A stretch of 64,000 bases of DNA, taken from positions 3,162,001 through 3,226,000 of the forward strand of contig NZ_CP106738.1 of assembly GCF_025639885.1 (NCBI RefSeq), written 5' to 3'. The notes beneath the pieces are model-generated. The model was not told the origin of the DNA, made no database searches, and saw only the letters and a list, made by a program, of their open reading frames with translations. The position numbers and the translations under genes were made by a program. This DNA is from Roseovarius pelagicus (lineage in GTDB: Bacteria; Pseudomonadota; Alphaproteobacteria; Rhodobacterales; Rhodobacteraceae). Shown piece after piece: positions 8,237 to 16,684 of this stretch (position 1 is its first letter; every line of letters starts with the position of its first letter).

Positions 8237-11177
8237 GCAGACGCTCTCCTTCTGGGTCGATGAAATGCGGCGAAACGATCTCTACCCGCATCTCTGTCTT
8301 GTGTACGGGGCTGACGGCGCGAACCACTTCACCGATGCGCGTGTCCCCGGATTTGATGAAGCCCAGACCGATGGAATGGCCGAGGGTAGGCGAATAGGCA
8401 ACCGATGACATCCAGCCCTCATCATTGTCCATCGTCGCATCCTTTCCCTGAGCGATGAAATGTGAACCGGCGATGAGTTTCTTCATCCGGTCCTCTGGAC
8501 GAAAGCCCACCAATTTTACCGCATCAGACTGATTCATCTGGGGTCGCTGCGACAGGGTGTTGCCGATGCAATCCTTGGCGGCGCTTACCATCCGGCCAAG
8601 ACCGAGGTTGAATGCCGTCGTGCGCCCGTCCAGTTCGTTGCCGGCTGCGTGCCCTTTTTCGATACGCATCACGCCGAGGGCCTCTGTGCCATAGGGCACA
8701 GCGCGGAATTCGCGACCTGCCTCCATAAGCACACCCATCATGGCGTTGCCATAGCGGGCAGGCACTGCCACCTCGTAGGCCAGTTCGCCAGAGAACGAGA
8801 TTCGGAATAGCCGGGCAGGGATACCGCCACAGACAGTAACTTCGCCGCAGGCCATGAAGGGAAAGCCCTCGTTGGACAGGTCCTGTTCTGGGTCCACGAC
8901 CTTTTGCAGCAGCTTGCGCGCGTCCGGGCCAGCGACTGCAAACTGTGCCCAGCCATCGGTGGTCGAAATCAGGTGAACGTCCATATCCGGCCAAAGGCAT
9001 TGGCGCGCAAACTCCATCCGCCGATAGACCAGAACGGCATTGGCGGTGGTGGTGGTCATCACAAAGTGGTTCTCACCCATGCGCGCGGTGGTGCCGTCGT
9101 CGTAACAGATCCCATCCTCGCGTAGCATGATGCCGTAGCGCACCTTGCCAACGGCAAGCTTGGCAAAGCCGTTGGCGTAGACCTTGTTCAGAAACGCCGC
9201 TGCGTCCCGGCCCTGAACGTCGATCTTGCCCAGTGTGGTCACGTCGCAGATACCGACGGTTTGGCGAGTTTGCAGAGCTTCACGGTCGACGCTGTCGCGC
9301 CAGCCCTGCTCGCCGGGCTGAACGAACCATTGTGCGCGCAGCCAGTTGCCGACCTCAACGAAGGTGGCGCCATTGGCCTTGGCCCATTCATGGCTGGGTG
9401 TCAGACGGGTTGGGCGGAATTCCTTACCCCGTGCACGACCAGCCAGCGCGCCAAGGGGGACAGGCGTGTAGGGGGGGCGGAAAATGGTTGTGCCGGTCTC
9501 GGGGATCGATTTTCCGGTGCACTCCGCCATGATGGCCAGTGCAGGGATGTTTGCTGTTTTTCCCTGATCGGTGGCCATACCGAGTGTCGTGTAGCGCTTC
9601 ATATGCTCGACCGAGCGGAAGCCCTCGCGGTGGGATTGCTTGATGTCTTTGACGGTGACATCGTTCTGCAGATCAAGCCACGCCCGCTTCGCGCTCGCTC
9701 CGATGTGCCAGACTGGGGCGCCTTCATGCGGCTCGTCCTCAGCGTGCGGCGCAGGGTTGCGCGCAGGCGTGAAGCCGAGGTCCTTGATCTGTGCATTCGC
9801 TACCCTGCGACCCTCGTCGAGAGCCGTACCAAGTGTCAGCGCACCATTCGCGGCCCCAGCAACGCTCATGCCAGCGGGTAGGTTGCTGCCCGGTACGAAA
9901 GCCGAGAGGGCATCGTTCCAGTCAGGCCGCCCGCGCTGGTGGCAGGTCAAATGCACGTTGGGGTTCCATCCACCCGACACAGCGAGGCCATCGCAGGGGA
10001 TGACCTGCCCATCGGTAAGGGTGATAGCGCGCAGCCCTTTGCGTCCGACAGTATCGATCACGCCCGCGCTGCGAATGTGGCGTGCGCCGGGTACATTGCA
10101 GACGGCAGGTGCGTCGCGGGTGTCGATGATCGCACGGACGTCGACACCTTTGGCCACTAGGTCATAGGCCGTGCGCCAGCCATCGTCATTATTGGTGAAC
10201 ACTGCCATGTTCTGACCGGGTGTGACGCCGTAGCGGTTCACATACGTGCGGACCGCGCCCGCCAGCATGATGCCGGGCCGGTCGTTATTGCCGAACGCGA
10301 TGGGGCGTTCTGTTGCGCCCGCCGCCAGTACAGCGCGTTTGGAGTAGATCCGCCAGAGGATTTGGCGCGGTTTGCCGTTGGCGTGGGCGAGGTGGTCTGT
10401 GCACCGCTCCAGCGCGCCATAGGTGCCATGATCATAAGCACCATAAATGGTGGTGCGAGTCATCAGGCGTACATTGTCCATCGCGGTCAGCTCCGCGATG
10501 GCCTCGGCGGCCCACTCGCGGCCCGACATTCCGTCCACTTCCAGTGTTTCGGCGTTGAGGCGCCCGCCGGGAGCGAAGTCTTCGTCTGCCAGAATTACGC
10601 GTGCGCCACTGCGACCAGCAGCCAGCGCAGCGCTCAGACCGGCGGGACCTGCTCCGATTACCAGCAGATCACAATGCAGATAGCCCTTGTCGTAGCTGTC
10701 CGGGTCATCTTGCATCGACAACCGACCAAGGCCAGCCGAGGCACGAATCGCGGGTTCGTAGAACTTTTCCCAAAACGCTTTGGGCCACATGAATGTCTTG
10801 TAATAGAATCCGGCACTTAGGAACGGAGACAGAAAATCAGTCGCCGCCATCAGATCGTATTCCAGCGACCCGCGGTGGTTCTGGCTGGTCGCGCTTAGGC
10901 CATCGAACAGCTCGGCCACGGTGGCGCGTGTGTTCGGTTCCTGATGCGCCCCAGAGCGCAATTGAACCAGCGCATTAGGCTCCTCGGAACCAGCGGTGAA
11001 AATGCCGCGCGGGCGGTGGTATTTGAACGACCGACCGACAAGGCGCTGACCGTTCGCCAGCAATGCTGAGGCCAGCGTATCGCCGGGATGCCCCTGCATC
11101 TGCTTGCCGTTGAAAGTGAACTGAAGCGTTTGCGTAGTATCGACGAGCCCGCTGCTGATACGGTTGATCTGGGTCAT
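8229..11177 (-). CDS. soxA: sarcosine oxidase, alpha subunit
   Basis: The alpha subunit of heterotetrameric sarcosine oxidase, 982 residues, oxidising sarcosine with transfer of the methyl group to tetrahydrofolate. Domains in order: an N-terminal FTFNGKQMQGHPGDTLASALLANG domain with SFKYHRPRGI; an NAD/FAD-type Rossmann domain (LLVIGAGPAGLSAALAAGRSGARVILAD, near residue 165); a middle region; and a C-terminal GcvT-like folate-binding domain from about residue 590 to the end (GICDVTTLGKIDVQGRDAAAFLNKVYANG). I start it at the ATG whose first bases overlap the soxD stop (ATGA); the ORF is open 66 codons further, but that part is only soxD read in another frame. Confidence 0.96.
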   Translation of the reverse strand: MTQINRISSGLVDTTQTLQFTFNGKQMQGHPGDTLASALLANGQRLVGRSFKYHRPRGIFTAGSEEPNALVQLRSGAHQEPNTRATVAELFDGLSATSQNHRGSLEYDLMAATDFLSPFLSAGFYYKTFMWPKAFWEKFYEPAIRASAGLGRLSMQDDPDSYDKGYLHCDLLVIGAGPAGLSAALAAGRSGARVILADEDFAPGGRLNAETLEVDGMSGREWAAEAIAELTAMDNVRLMTRTTIYGAYDHGTYGALERCTDHLAHANGKPRQILWRIYSKRAVLAAGATERPIAFGNNDRPGIMLAGAVRTYVNRYGVTPGQNMAVFTNNDDGWRTAYDLVAKGVDVRAIIDTRDAPAVCNVPGARHIRSAGVIDTVGRKGLRAITLTDGQVIPCDGLAVSGGWNPNVHLTCHQRGRPDWNDALSAFVPGSNLPAGMSVAGAANGALTLGTALDEGRRVANAQIKDLGFTPARNPAPHAEDEPHEGAPVWHIGASAKRAWLDLQNDVTVKDIKQSHREGFRSVEHMKRYTTLGMATDQGKTANIPALAIMAECTGKSIPETGTTIFRPPYTPVPLGALAGRARGKEFRPTRLTPSHEWAKANGATFVEVGNWLRAQWFVQPGEQGWRDSVDREALQTRQTVGICDVTTLGKIDVQGRDAAAFLNKVYANGFAKLAVGKVRYGIMLREDGICYDDGTTARMGENHFVMTTTTANAVLVYRRMEFARQCLWPDMDVHLISTTDGWAQFAVAGPDARKLLQKVVDPEQDLSNEGFPFMACGEVTVCGGIPARLFRISFSGELAYEVAVPARYGNAMMGVLMEAGREFRAVPYGTEALGVMRIEKGHAAGNELDGRTTAFNLGLGRMVSAAKDCIGNTLSQRPQMNQSDAVKLVGFRPEDRMKKLIAGSHFIAQGKDATMDNDEGWMSSVAYSPTLGHSIGLGFIKSGDTRIGEVVRAVSPVHKTEMRVEIVSPHFIDPEGERLRG

Positions 11178-11461
11178 GCGCTGCGCCCCCGGCTGCGTGC
11201 CACGTCGCGGGCAAGTTGCACTTCTGTGATCTCGTGGGTGAGTGTGTCGCGGGTGACCACCAGCCAGCTGCGGTCTCCTTGCTCGTGATACCAAAGCTCC
11301 TGATGCCGACCCGCAGGATTGTCGCGCAGATAGCCATAGGCGTGGAACTGCTCGGCGGCATCCTTGGCCTGCCAATCGGGCCGGTCGATGAGGGCCGCAT
11401 CGCCGAGATAGACGAACTCTGCCGCATCACGCGGACCAAGAAGGGGATGGTTGATGATCAT
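11174..11461 (-). CDS. soxD: sarcosine oxidase, delta subunit (cysteine-free variant)
   Basis: A 95-residue delta subunit between soxB and soxA, with the family landmarks EFVYLGDA, a YGYLRDNPAGRHQELWYH core and a TRDTLTHEI segment. In the Corynebacterium-type enzyme this subunit binds zinc through cysteines (CPYCG and a later CGRFF-like motif). This protein has no cysteine at all: the first motif is replaced by NHPLLG and the second by QGDRSW. The subunit is kept but zinc binding is evidently lost. The start chosen (MIINHPLLG) has a GAGAGGA site. Stop and soxA start overlap as ATGA. Confidence 0.88.
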   Translation of the reverse strand: MIINHPLLGPRDAAEFVYLGDAALIDRPDWQAKDAAEQFHAYGYLRDNPAGRHQELWYHEQGDRSWLVVTRDTLTHEITEVQLARDVARSRGRSA

Positions 11462-11490
11462 GATATGGTCCTCTCGGGCGAGGTCGAAAT

Positions 11491-11515
11491 TGGAGTATTT
11501 TTGCAAAGAAGAAGC
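11491..11515. repeat. copy of an AT-rich GTATTTTT...AAGAAGAAGC motif
   Basis: An AT-rich block (GGAGTATTTTTGCAAAGAAGAAGC) in the 64-base gap between soxB and soxD. It closely resembles one arm of the inverted repeat at 24772-24831 (GGGTATTTTTACCAAGAAAAAGC). From memory, related sequences recur near gene ends in Roseobacter genomes; here I see only this single arm. Confidence 0.45.
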
Positions 11516-11525
11516 ATGAGGGCGC

Positions 11526-12776
11526 TCAGTGCAGGTTGGGCTGGTTGCCCATGCCCTTTTCGTCGATCATGTGACCACGTGCGAAGCGATCCAGCCGCAT
11601 TTCGGCTGCCACCGGGTGCGGTGCGTCGCGGGCTAGCAGATGGGCGTAGCACCATCCCGAGGCTGGCGTTGCCTTGAACCCGCCATAGCACCAGCCGCCG
11701 TTGAAATAGAGGCCGTCGACATGTGTGCGGTCGATAAAGGGCGAGCCGTCCATCGACATATCCATGATGCCGCCCCAACTGCGAAGCAGTCGGGCACGCC
11801 CGATCATTGGCATGATTGCCATGCCGCCTTCGGCCACGTCCTCGACCACGGGCAGATTTCCGCGTTGTGCGTAAGAGTTGTAACCATCGATATCGCCGCC
11901 AAAGACCAGCCCGCCCTTGTCGGACTGGCTGACATAAAAGTGACCCGCGCCAAAGGTAATGACGCCGGGGATCACCGGTTTCAGTCCTTCGGTGACAAAA
12001 GCCTGCAAAACGTGGGATTCGATCGGCAGGCGCATACCGGCCTGCGCGGCAACACGCCCCGATGACCCGGCGACACACATCGCCACCTTGCGCGCACGGA
12101 TCGGACCGCGAGAGGTCTCGACGCCGCGGCAGACGCCGCCTTCGATGTCAAAGCCGGTGACTTCGCAATTTTGGATGATATCGACACCGCGGCTGTCGGC
12201 ACCACGGGCAAACCCCCATGCGACCGCGTCATGCCGGACAGTGCCGCCGCGCCGCTGGTAAAGCCCGCCTTTGATCGGAAACCGTGCGTTGTCGAAATTG
12301 AGAAACGGCAGTTCGGCGCGCAATTGGTCTGCATCGGCGTATTCGGCATCTGCCCCGGCCAGGAACATCGCGTTGCCGCGTCGGATGAACGCATCGCGCT
12401 GCCCGTCGGAATGAACGAGGTTCAGGATCGAACGTTGTGAGATCATCGCATTGTAGTTGAAGTCCTGCTCCAAACCTTCCCACAGCTTCAGCGACAGCTC
12501 GTAAAACGGCTCGTTGCCCGGCAGCAGGTAATTCGAACGGATGATCGTCGTGTTACGTCCGACATTGCCGCCCCCGATCCAGCCCTTTTCCAGCACGGCG
12601 ACATTGGTGGTGCCGTACTCTTTGGCCAGATAATAAGCCGTCGCAAGCCCATGCCCGCCGCCCCCGATAATGACGACGTCATATTCACGCTTGGGTTCCG
12701 GCTCGCGCCAGACGGGTTTCCAGCCTTTGTTGCCGGTGAGGCCTTCTTTGAGAATACGAAGGGCAGAGTAGCGCAT
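11526..12776 (-). CDS. soxB: sarcosine oxidase, beta subunit
   Basis: The catalytic beta subunit, 416 residues. It carries the FAD-binding motif VVIIGGGGHGLATAYYLAKEYG (residues 34-55) and the GGGNVGRNTTIIRSNYLLPGN segment conserved in SoxB. His182 in TVRHDAVAWGF is the best candidate for the residue that covalently holds FMN at the alpha-beta interface (inferred by position). The C-terminal GWCYGGFKATPASGW motif is also typical. I start it at MRYSALRILKEGLTGNKGW, which has an AGGA site and is the family's standard N-terminus. It is the first gene of the soxBDAG-DAO unit and diverges from the regulator at 12865. Confidence 0.95.
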   Translation of the reverse strand: MRYSALRILKEGLTGNKGWKPVWREPEPKREYDVVIIGGGGHGLATAYYLAKEYGTTNVAVLEKGWIGGGNVGRNTTIIRSNYLLPGNEPFYELSLKLWEGLEQDFNYNAMISQRSILNLVHSDGQRDAFIRRGNAMFLAGADAEYADADQLRAELPFLNFDNARFPIKGGLYQRRGGTVRHDAVAWGFARGADSRGVDIIQNCEVTGFDIEGGVCRGVETSRGPIRARKVAMCVAGSSGRVAAQAGMRLPIESHVLQAFVTEGLKPVIPGVITFGAGHFYVSQSDKGGLVFGGDIDGYNSYAQRGNLPVVEDVAEGGMAIMPMIGRARLLRSWGGIMDMSMDGSPFIDRTHVDGLYFNGGWCYGGFKATPASGWCYAHLLARDAPHPVAAEMRLDRFARGHMIDEKGMGNQPNLH

Positions 12777-12864
12777 AGTGATGGTCCTGCTGGGATCAGT
12801 GTTCTCAAGCATGCGAACTTTCCAGGGAATAGACTTTCCTGAAAATGACATTTAGATATCCAAA
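12777..12864. promoter_or_regulatory. divergent promoter region between soxB and the GlxA-type regulator
   Basis: An 88-base region that must drive both the sox operon and the regulator. It contains ACTTTCC twice (12817-12823 and 12833-12839), 16 bases apart. Each copy is followed by a short inverted element (TTCC-AG-GGAA and TTTC-CT-GAAA). This layout fits a two-site AraC-family operator, but the assignment is inference. Confidence 0.35.
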
Positions 12865-13818
12865 ATGGACAGTGAGCGGAAAAGTAACGTTACAAGGGTC
12901 GGATTGTTACCGATGCCGGATTTTGCCCTGATGTCCTATGCGGCAACAGCAGAACCGTTGCGCGCCGCCAACTTGCTGGCCGGCAGGCAACTCTATGACA
13001 TCATCCCCGTAGGTATGGGAACCGGCGCTGTTTTCAGCTCGGGGGCCGCGTCAGTTACGGCACAGGCGCGGGTGGGTGACGATCTGGCGCTGGATTATCT
13101 GTTTGTCATCGCGGGGGGGGATCTGAGTGGAGTTTCTGACCCTGCATTGCTGCGGTGGTTGGCTCGCAAGGCGCGATCCGGAACAGTGATGGGCGGCGTC
13201 TCAGGCGGGCCGGTCATTCTGGCGCAGGCCGGGCTGATGGCAGGACGGCGAATGACCCTACATTGGGAATATGCGCCCGCGCTGGCCGAGTTGTCGCCGG
13301 ACTTGCAAATCGAGCGCACGCTATATGTCATCGACCGTGACAGGATGACCTGCGCGGGGGGAACCGCGCCGCTGGACATGATACATGCACTTATCGCCAG
13401 CCAGCACGGAAAAGGCTTTGCCCGGCAAGTCAGCGATTGGTTCATGCACACGGAAGTCCGCCCGCCCATTGGCCCGCAGCGTGCCGGTTTGGTTGAGCGG
13501 ATCGGCAGTCATACACCGGCTGTTCTGGATGCTGTGTCCGCGATGGAGAGCCACGTCGCGGATCCGCTTGATCTGGCGCAGTTGGCGGTCATTTCCGGCG
13601 TGTCGCCGCGCCAGCTTGCCCGGCTTTTTAGAGCGCAGCTGGGTCAGCCGGTGATGCAGTATTATAGATCTCTGCGGTTGGAGCGCGCGCAGAGCCTGTT
13701 GCGCAACTCGGCCCTGCCGTTGACCGAGATTGCGCTTGCCACCGGGTTTGCGAATTCGGCACATTTCTCGCGCAGTTACGCGGCGCAGTACGGTCAGCCG
13801 CCCTCTGCCTATCGCTGA
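12865..13818 (+). CDS. GlxA family transcriptional regulator (DJ-1/PfpI domain plus AraC HTH)
   Basis: A 317-residue regulator with two domains. The N-terminal DJ-1/PfpI-like domain (residues 10-190; VGLLPMPDFALMSYAATAEPLRAANLLAG) has the nucleophile-elbow position occupied by serine in GGVSGGP rather than cysteine, so it is a ligand sensor and not an enzyme. The C-terminal AraC HTH is at about 225-315 (LAQLAVISGVSPRQLARLF, then LTEIALATGFANSAHFSRSY). GbdR, CdhR and SouR of pseudomonads, which sense glycine betaine, carnitine or sarcosine, share this architecture. Its divergent position next to soxBDAG makes an activator of sarcosine catabolism the likely role. Confidence 0.88.
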   Translation: MDSERKSNVTRVGLLPMPDFALMSYAATAEPLRAANLLAGRQLYDIIPVGMGTGAVFSSGAASVTAQARVGDDLALDYLFVIAGGDLSGVSDPALLRWLARKARSGTVMGGVSGGPVILAQAGLMAGRRMTLHWEYAPALAELSPDLQIERTLYVIDRDRMTCAGGTAPLDMIHALIASQHGKGFARQVSDWFMHTEVRPPIGPQRAGLVERIGSHTPAVLDAVSAMESHVADPLDLAQLAVISGVSPRQLARLFRAQLGQPVMQYYRSLRLERAQSLLRNSALPLTEIALATGFANSAHFSRSYAAQYGQPPSAYR

Positions 13819-13879
13819 GAGTTTTGCACAGTCCGTAGCACTGGGATAGGTTGCGGCGAACACCAAAGGAGACCCTCGG

Positions 13880-14746
13880 ATGTCACGCCCCATCATGATC
13901 GCCTGCCTACAGACGCGCGCACGCCCAACGTTTGAAACTGCGCTAGAGGAGGCCCTTCCGCTTGCTCGCAACGCGGTTGATGAGGGGGCGCAAATGATCT
14001 TTTTGCCGGAGTATTGCAGTGGTCTGGCGACGGATGGATCCACAGTAACACCGCCCACCGCCGTCGAGGCCGACCACTCATTCCTGAAGGCGATGCAGGG
14101 CTTTGCAGCCGAACATGGTATCTGGGTCAATCTCGGGTCGATAGCCGTGGCTGGATCGGACGGGCGGATTATTAACCGCGGCCTGATGCTGGACCCGCAT
14201 GGCCAGATTAACGGGCGCTATGACAAGATACATATGTTCGACGTTACGCTTTCTGCGGATGAGGTTTACCGCGAAAGTGCGACTGTCAGTGCAGGAAACT
14301 GCGCGGTCATCCACGACACAGCGTTGGCGCGTATCGGGCATACCATCTGTTACGATCTGCGGTTTGCGCAACTCTATCGGTCGCTGGCGCAGGCCGGGGC
14401 GGAAATCCTGTGTTGTCCGGCGGCGTTTACGGCGCTCACCGGCGCGGCACACTGGCATGTCCTGACCCGTGCCCGCGCGATCGAGACAACGCGGTTCGTG
14501 GTTTCGGCTGGCATGGTCGGTCCGGTGCCCGGCGGCGGCGAAACCTATGGCCATTCGCTGATTGTCGATCCTTGGGGCAGGGTGTTGGCCGATGGCGGCC
14601 GTGATCCGGGGGTGATTCTAGCCGAGATCGACCTCGATCTGGTGGCTGAGACGCAGTCGCGTGTGCCGAGCCTGAGGAATGACGCGCCATTTGCGGCACC
14701 GCGTGCGCTTCGGCCCGGCGCGGGTTCGGCGGGGACAACTCATTAG
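13880..14746 (+). CDS. nitrilase-superfamily carbon-nitrogen hydrolase
   Basis: A 288-residue hydrolase with the full Glu-Lys-Cys triad of the nitrilase superfamily: Glu44 in FLPEYCSG, Lys116 in GRYDKIHMFD, and Cys157 in GHTICYDLRF. The DKIHMFDV motif and the length place it with the Nit1/Nit2 branch, whose members hydrolyse omega-amides or deaminated glutathione. It starts 61 bases after the GlxA-type regulator on the same strand, with an AAAGGAG site, so the two may be co-transcribed. A role in removing an amide intermediate of the neighbouring methylamine pathway is possible but not shown. Confidence 0.88.
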   Translation: MSRPIMIACLQTRARPTFETALEEALPLARNAVDEGAQMIFLPEYCSGLATDGSTVTPPTAVEADHSFLKAMQGFAAEHGIWVNLGSIAVAGSDGRIINRGLMLDPHGQINGRYDKIHMFDVTLSADEVYRESATVSAGNCAVIHDTALARIGHTICYDLRFAQLYRSLAQAGAEILCCPAAFTALTGAAHWHVLTRARAIETTRFVVSAGMVGPVPGGGETYGHSLIVDPWGRVLADGGRDPGVILAEIDLDLVAETQSRVPSLRNDAPFAAPRALRPGAGSAGTTH

Positions 14747-14844
14747 GCGTTTCCCCGTAACACAATGTATGCGGTACAATTTGTTGGTTGGCAGCATGGG
14801 GCGCGCTGCGATAGCGATGGTGCGACACGACACCGGAGGCCCCC

Positions 14845-15852
14845 ATGTCCGATCGCCCGATCCGTATCGCCATCAATGGTTTTGGTCGTATTGGCCGCGC
14901 GTTGCTGCGCATTCTGCTACAGGGCCGCGATGGGTTCGAGCTGGTTCTGATCAACGAGATCGAACCATTGGAAACCTGTGCCTATCTCTTTCAATATGAC
15001 AGTATTTACGGGCCTTGGCCGGGTACCGTGGACACCAGCGAAAATGCCCTCACCGTGGATGGTCGGCCTATCCCGTTTCATGCTGAGACCGACTTGCGTA
15101 CGCTGGATTTGAGTGGTGTCGATCTGGTGTTGGAATGTACCGGAATGGCCGGGCGCCGAGCCGTGGCCGAGCGTGGGTTACAGGCTGGCGCGGGTGCGGT
15201 TCTGGTTTCGGGTCCCGCTGCCGAGGCCGACGTCACGCTGGTTCTGGGGGCAAACGAGGATGATATGGGCGATGCGCGCATTATCTCGAATGCGTCTTGT
15301 ACCACCAACGCGCTGGCACCTTTGTTGAAGCGGCTGGATGAAAGCTTTGGTGTCATCGACGGGCAGATGACCACAGTACATTGTTATACCGGCAGTCAGC
15401 CCACCGTGGACAAACCGCGCGCAAACCCTGAACGCAGTCGCGCGGCGGCATTGTCGATGGTGCCCACGACGACAAGTGCGCAACATCAGACTTATCTGGT
15501 GTTGCCGCACCTCAAGGACCGGATCGAGGCGCGTGCGATCCGAGTGCCGACGGCAAGTGTTTCTTGTATCGACCTGACTGTGCAAACGGAAAAACCAGCT
15601 TCGGTGAACGCCGTAAACACGTTGTTGAAGGACGCGGCGGCATCGGGCGGTGTTTTTGGCTGGACAGAACAACCTCTGGTATCGTCCGACCTGCGCGGCA
15701 GACCGGAATCGATCATTATCTGCGGGCGTGAAACCTCGGTGAGTGCGGGCGGTTTGCTGCGTGTCTTTGGTTGGTATGACAATGAATGGGGGTTCTCGTG
15801 CCGGATGCTCGATATGGCAGAGCGGATCGGACGGCGCGGGGTGGTGACCTAA
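14845..15852 (+). CDS. glyceraldehyde-3-phosphate dehydrogenase paralogue (type I, Epd-like features)
   Basis: A 335-residue member of the type I GAPDH family. It has the Rossmann start INGFGRIGRALLR, the catalytic Cys152 in SNASCTTN, the partner histidine in TTVHCYTGSQ and the C-terminal WYDNEWGFSCRMLD. Two features separate it from the usual glycolytic enzyme. The residue after the second beta strand is Glu38 (LINEIEP) instead of Asp, as in erythrose-4-phosphate dehydrogenase. The TTG-AAKAVG phosphate-site segment is replaced by TTSAQHQTYLVLPHL. It may therefore use a different cofactor or aldehyde phosphate. Its stop codon overlaps that of the convergent phosphatase gene. Confidence 0.85.
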   Translation: MSDRPIRIAINGFGRIGRALLRILLQGRDGFELVLINEIEPLETCAYLFQYDSIYGPWPGTVDTSENALTVDGRPIPFHAETDLRTLDLSGVDLVLECTGMAGRRAVAERGLQAGAGAVLVSGPAAEADVTLVLGANEDDMGDARIISNASCTTNALAPLLKRLDESFGVIDGQMTTVHCYTGSQPTVDKPRANPERSRAAALSMVPTTTSAQHQTYLVLPHLKDRIEARAIRVPTASVSCIDLTVQTEKPASVNAVNTLLKDAAASGGVFGWTEQPLVSSDLRGRPESIIICGRETSVSAGGLLRVFGWYDNEWGFSCRMLDMAERIGRRGVVT

Positions 15853-16532
15853 AAGCGGGGTTTGAATTTGGCTTCAAACTCGGCTTGGACTGTTTCGTTC
15901 TCGTATTCGGTCTCTACCCAGTCCTCAAAGCTGATTGGCGCGCGTGCGTTGCGCGCCTCATAAAGATCAAGGATATAGTCAAGAACACCAGTGCGTGAAC
16001 TCTTGATATGAAGGTATTTGAAGCTGAGCATTTTACGCACTTCGGACACCGGCTTGCCTTCGATCACCAACAGGTAGATAGCCGAGGCGAATCCGGCGCG
16101 ATCTGCTCCTGATTTGCAATGCATCACAAAGGGTTTTTCGATGCTGCGGAATGCAGCAATGACTGCCTGAATGTCGTGGCGCGGCGCTGCAAAGCGCGCG
16201 TGCAGCGTCACGTTTACCAAGTTGAGCCCTAGTTTCGCACAGCTTTCCTCTTCGACCAGATAGTGCGCGGCGCCCGCTGAACCGCGCAGATTGAGGATGC
16301 TGCGGATGCCCATTGCCTTGAGCTTTTCGAACCGGCGATGTGTTGGTTGGTTTGATCGGTAGACACCGGGCGCGACGGGATAGAAATTCGTCCAGAAAAT
16401 ACGCAGTACTGCGTGATCGAACCAAAGGTTGTAGATTTCAGCACGGCGACGGTTCTCGGGTGTCGAAAGGTCGGTATTGTAGGATTGACGCAGATTGCGC
16501 TCCCACTCTGTGATCCGCTTGATAAGGGTCAT
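15849..16532 (-). CDS. dual-specificity/tyrosine protein phosphatase family protein
   Basis: A 227-residue cytoplasmic protein with the Cys-based phosphatase signature HCKSGADRAGFAS, matching HCx5R (Cys nucleophile, Arg for phosphate). Upstream, YRSNQPTHRRFEKLKAMGIRSILNLR is the usual lead-in of the DSP/Siw14-like group. The start is the ATG at 16532 (MTLIKRITEWE); the ORF is open 130 codons further, but that part overlaps the divergent aminotransferase gene and has no family similarity. It converges on the GAPDH gene with a 4-base overlap of stop codons. The substrate (protein, inositol phosphate or lipid) is unknown. Confidence 0.82.
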   Translation of the reverse strand: MTLIKRITEWERNLRQSYNTDLSTPENRRRAEIYNLWFDHAVLRIFWTNFYPVAPGVYRSNQPTHRRFEKLKAMGIRSILNLRGSAGAAHYLVEEESCAKLGLNLVNVTLHARFAAPRHDIQAVIAAFRSIEKPFVMHCKSGADRAGFASAIYLLVIEGKPVSEVRKMLSFKYLHIKSSRTGVLDYILDLYEARNARAPISFEDWVETEYENETVQAEFEAKFKPRF

Positions 16533-16684
16533 CTCTGCCTTGGCTTTGGGGTGCGCCGGGCAAACCGACGATGCGAAGCCCTCATGTAGGCGCAGCCCGG
16601 AGCCATGGCAAGCGGATGGATGGGCATTGACGCGACCTGCCGCCTCAGTAATGTCCGACGGACCTGTATCTCGGAGCGCAGAAA

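Noticed and set aside
11178..11375. 66-codon N-terminal extension of soxA
   Set aside because: It is soxD read in another frame; the ATGA overlap gives the standard SoxA start.
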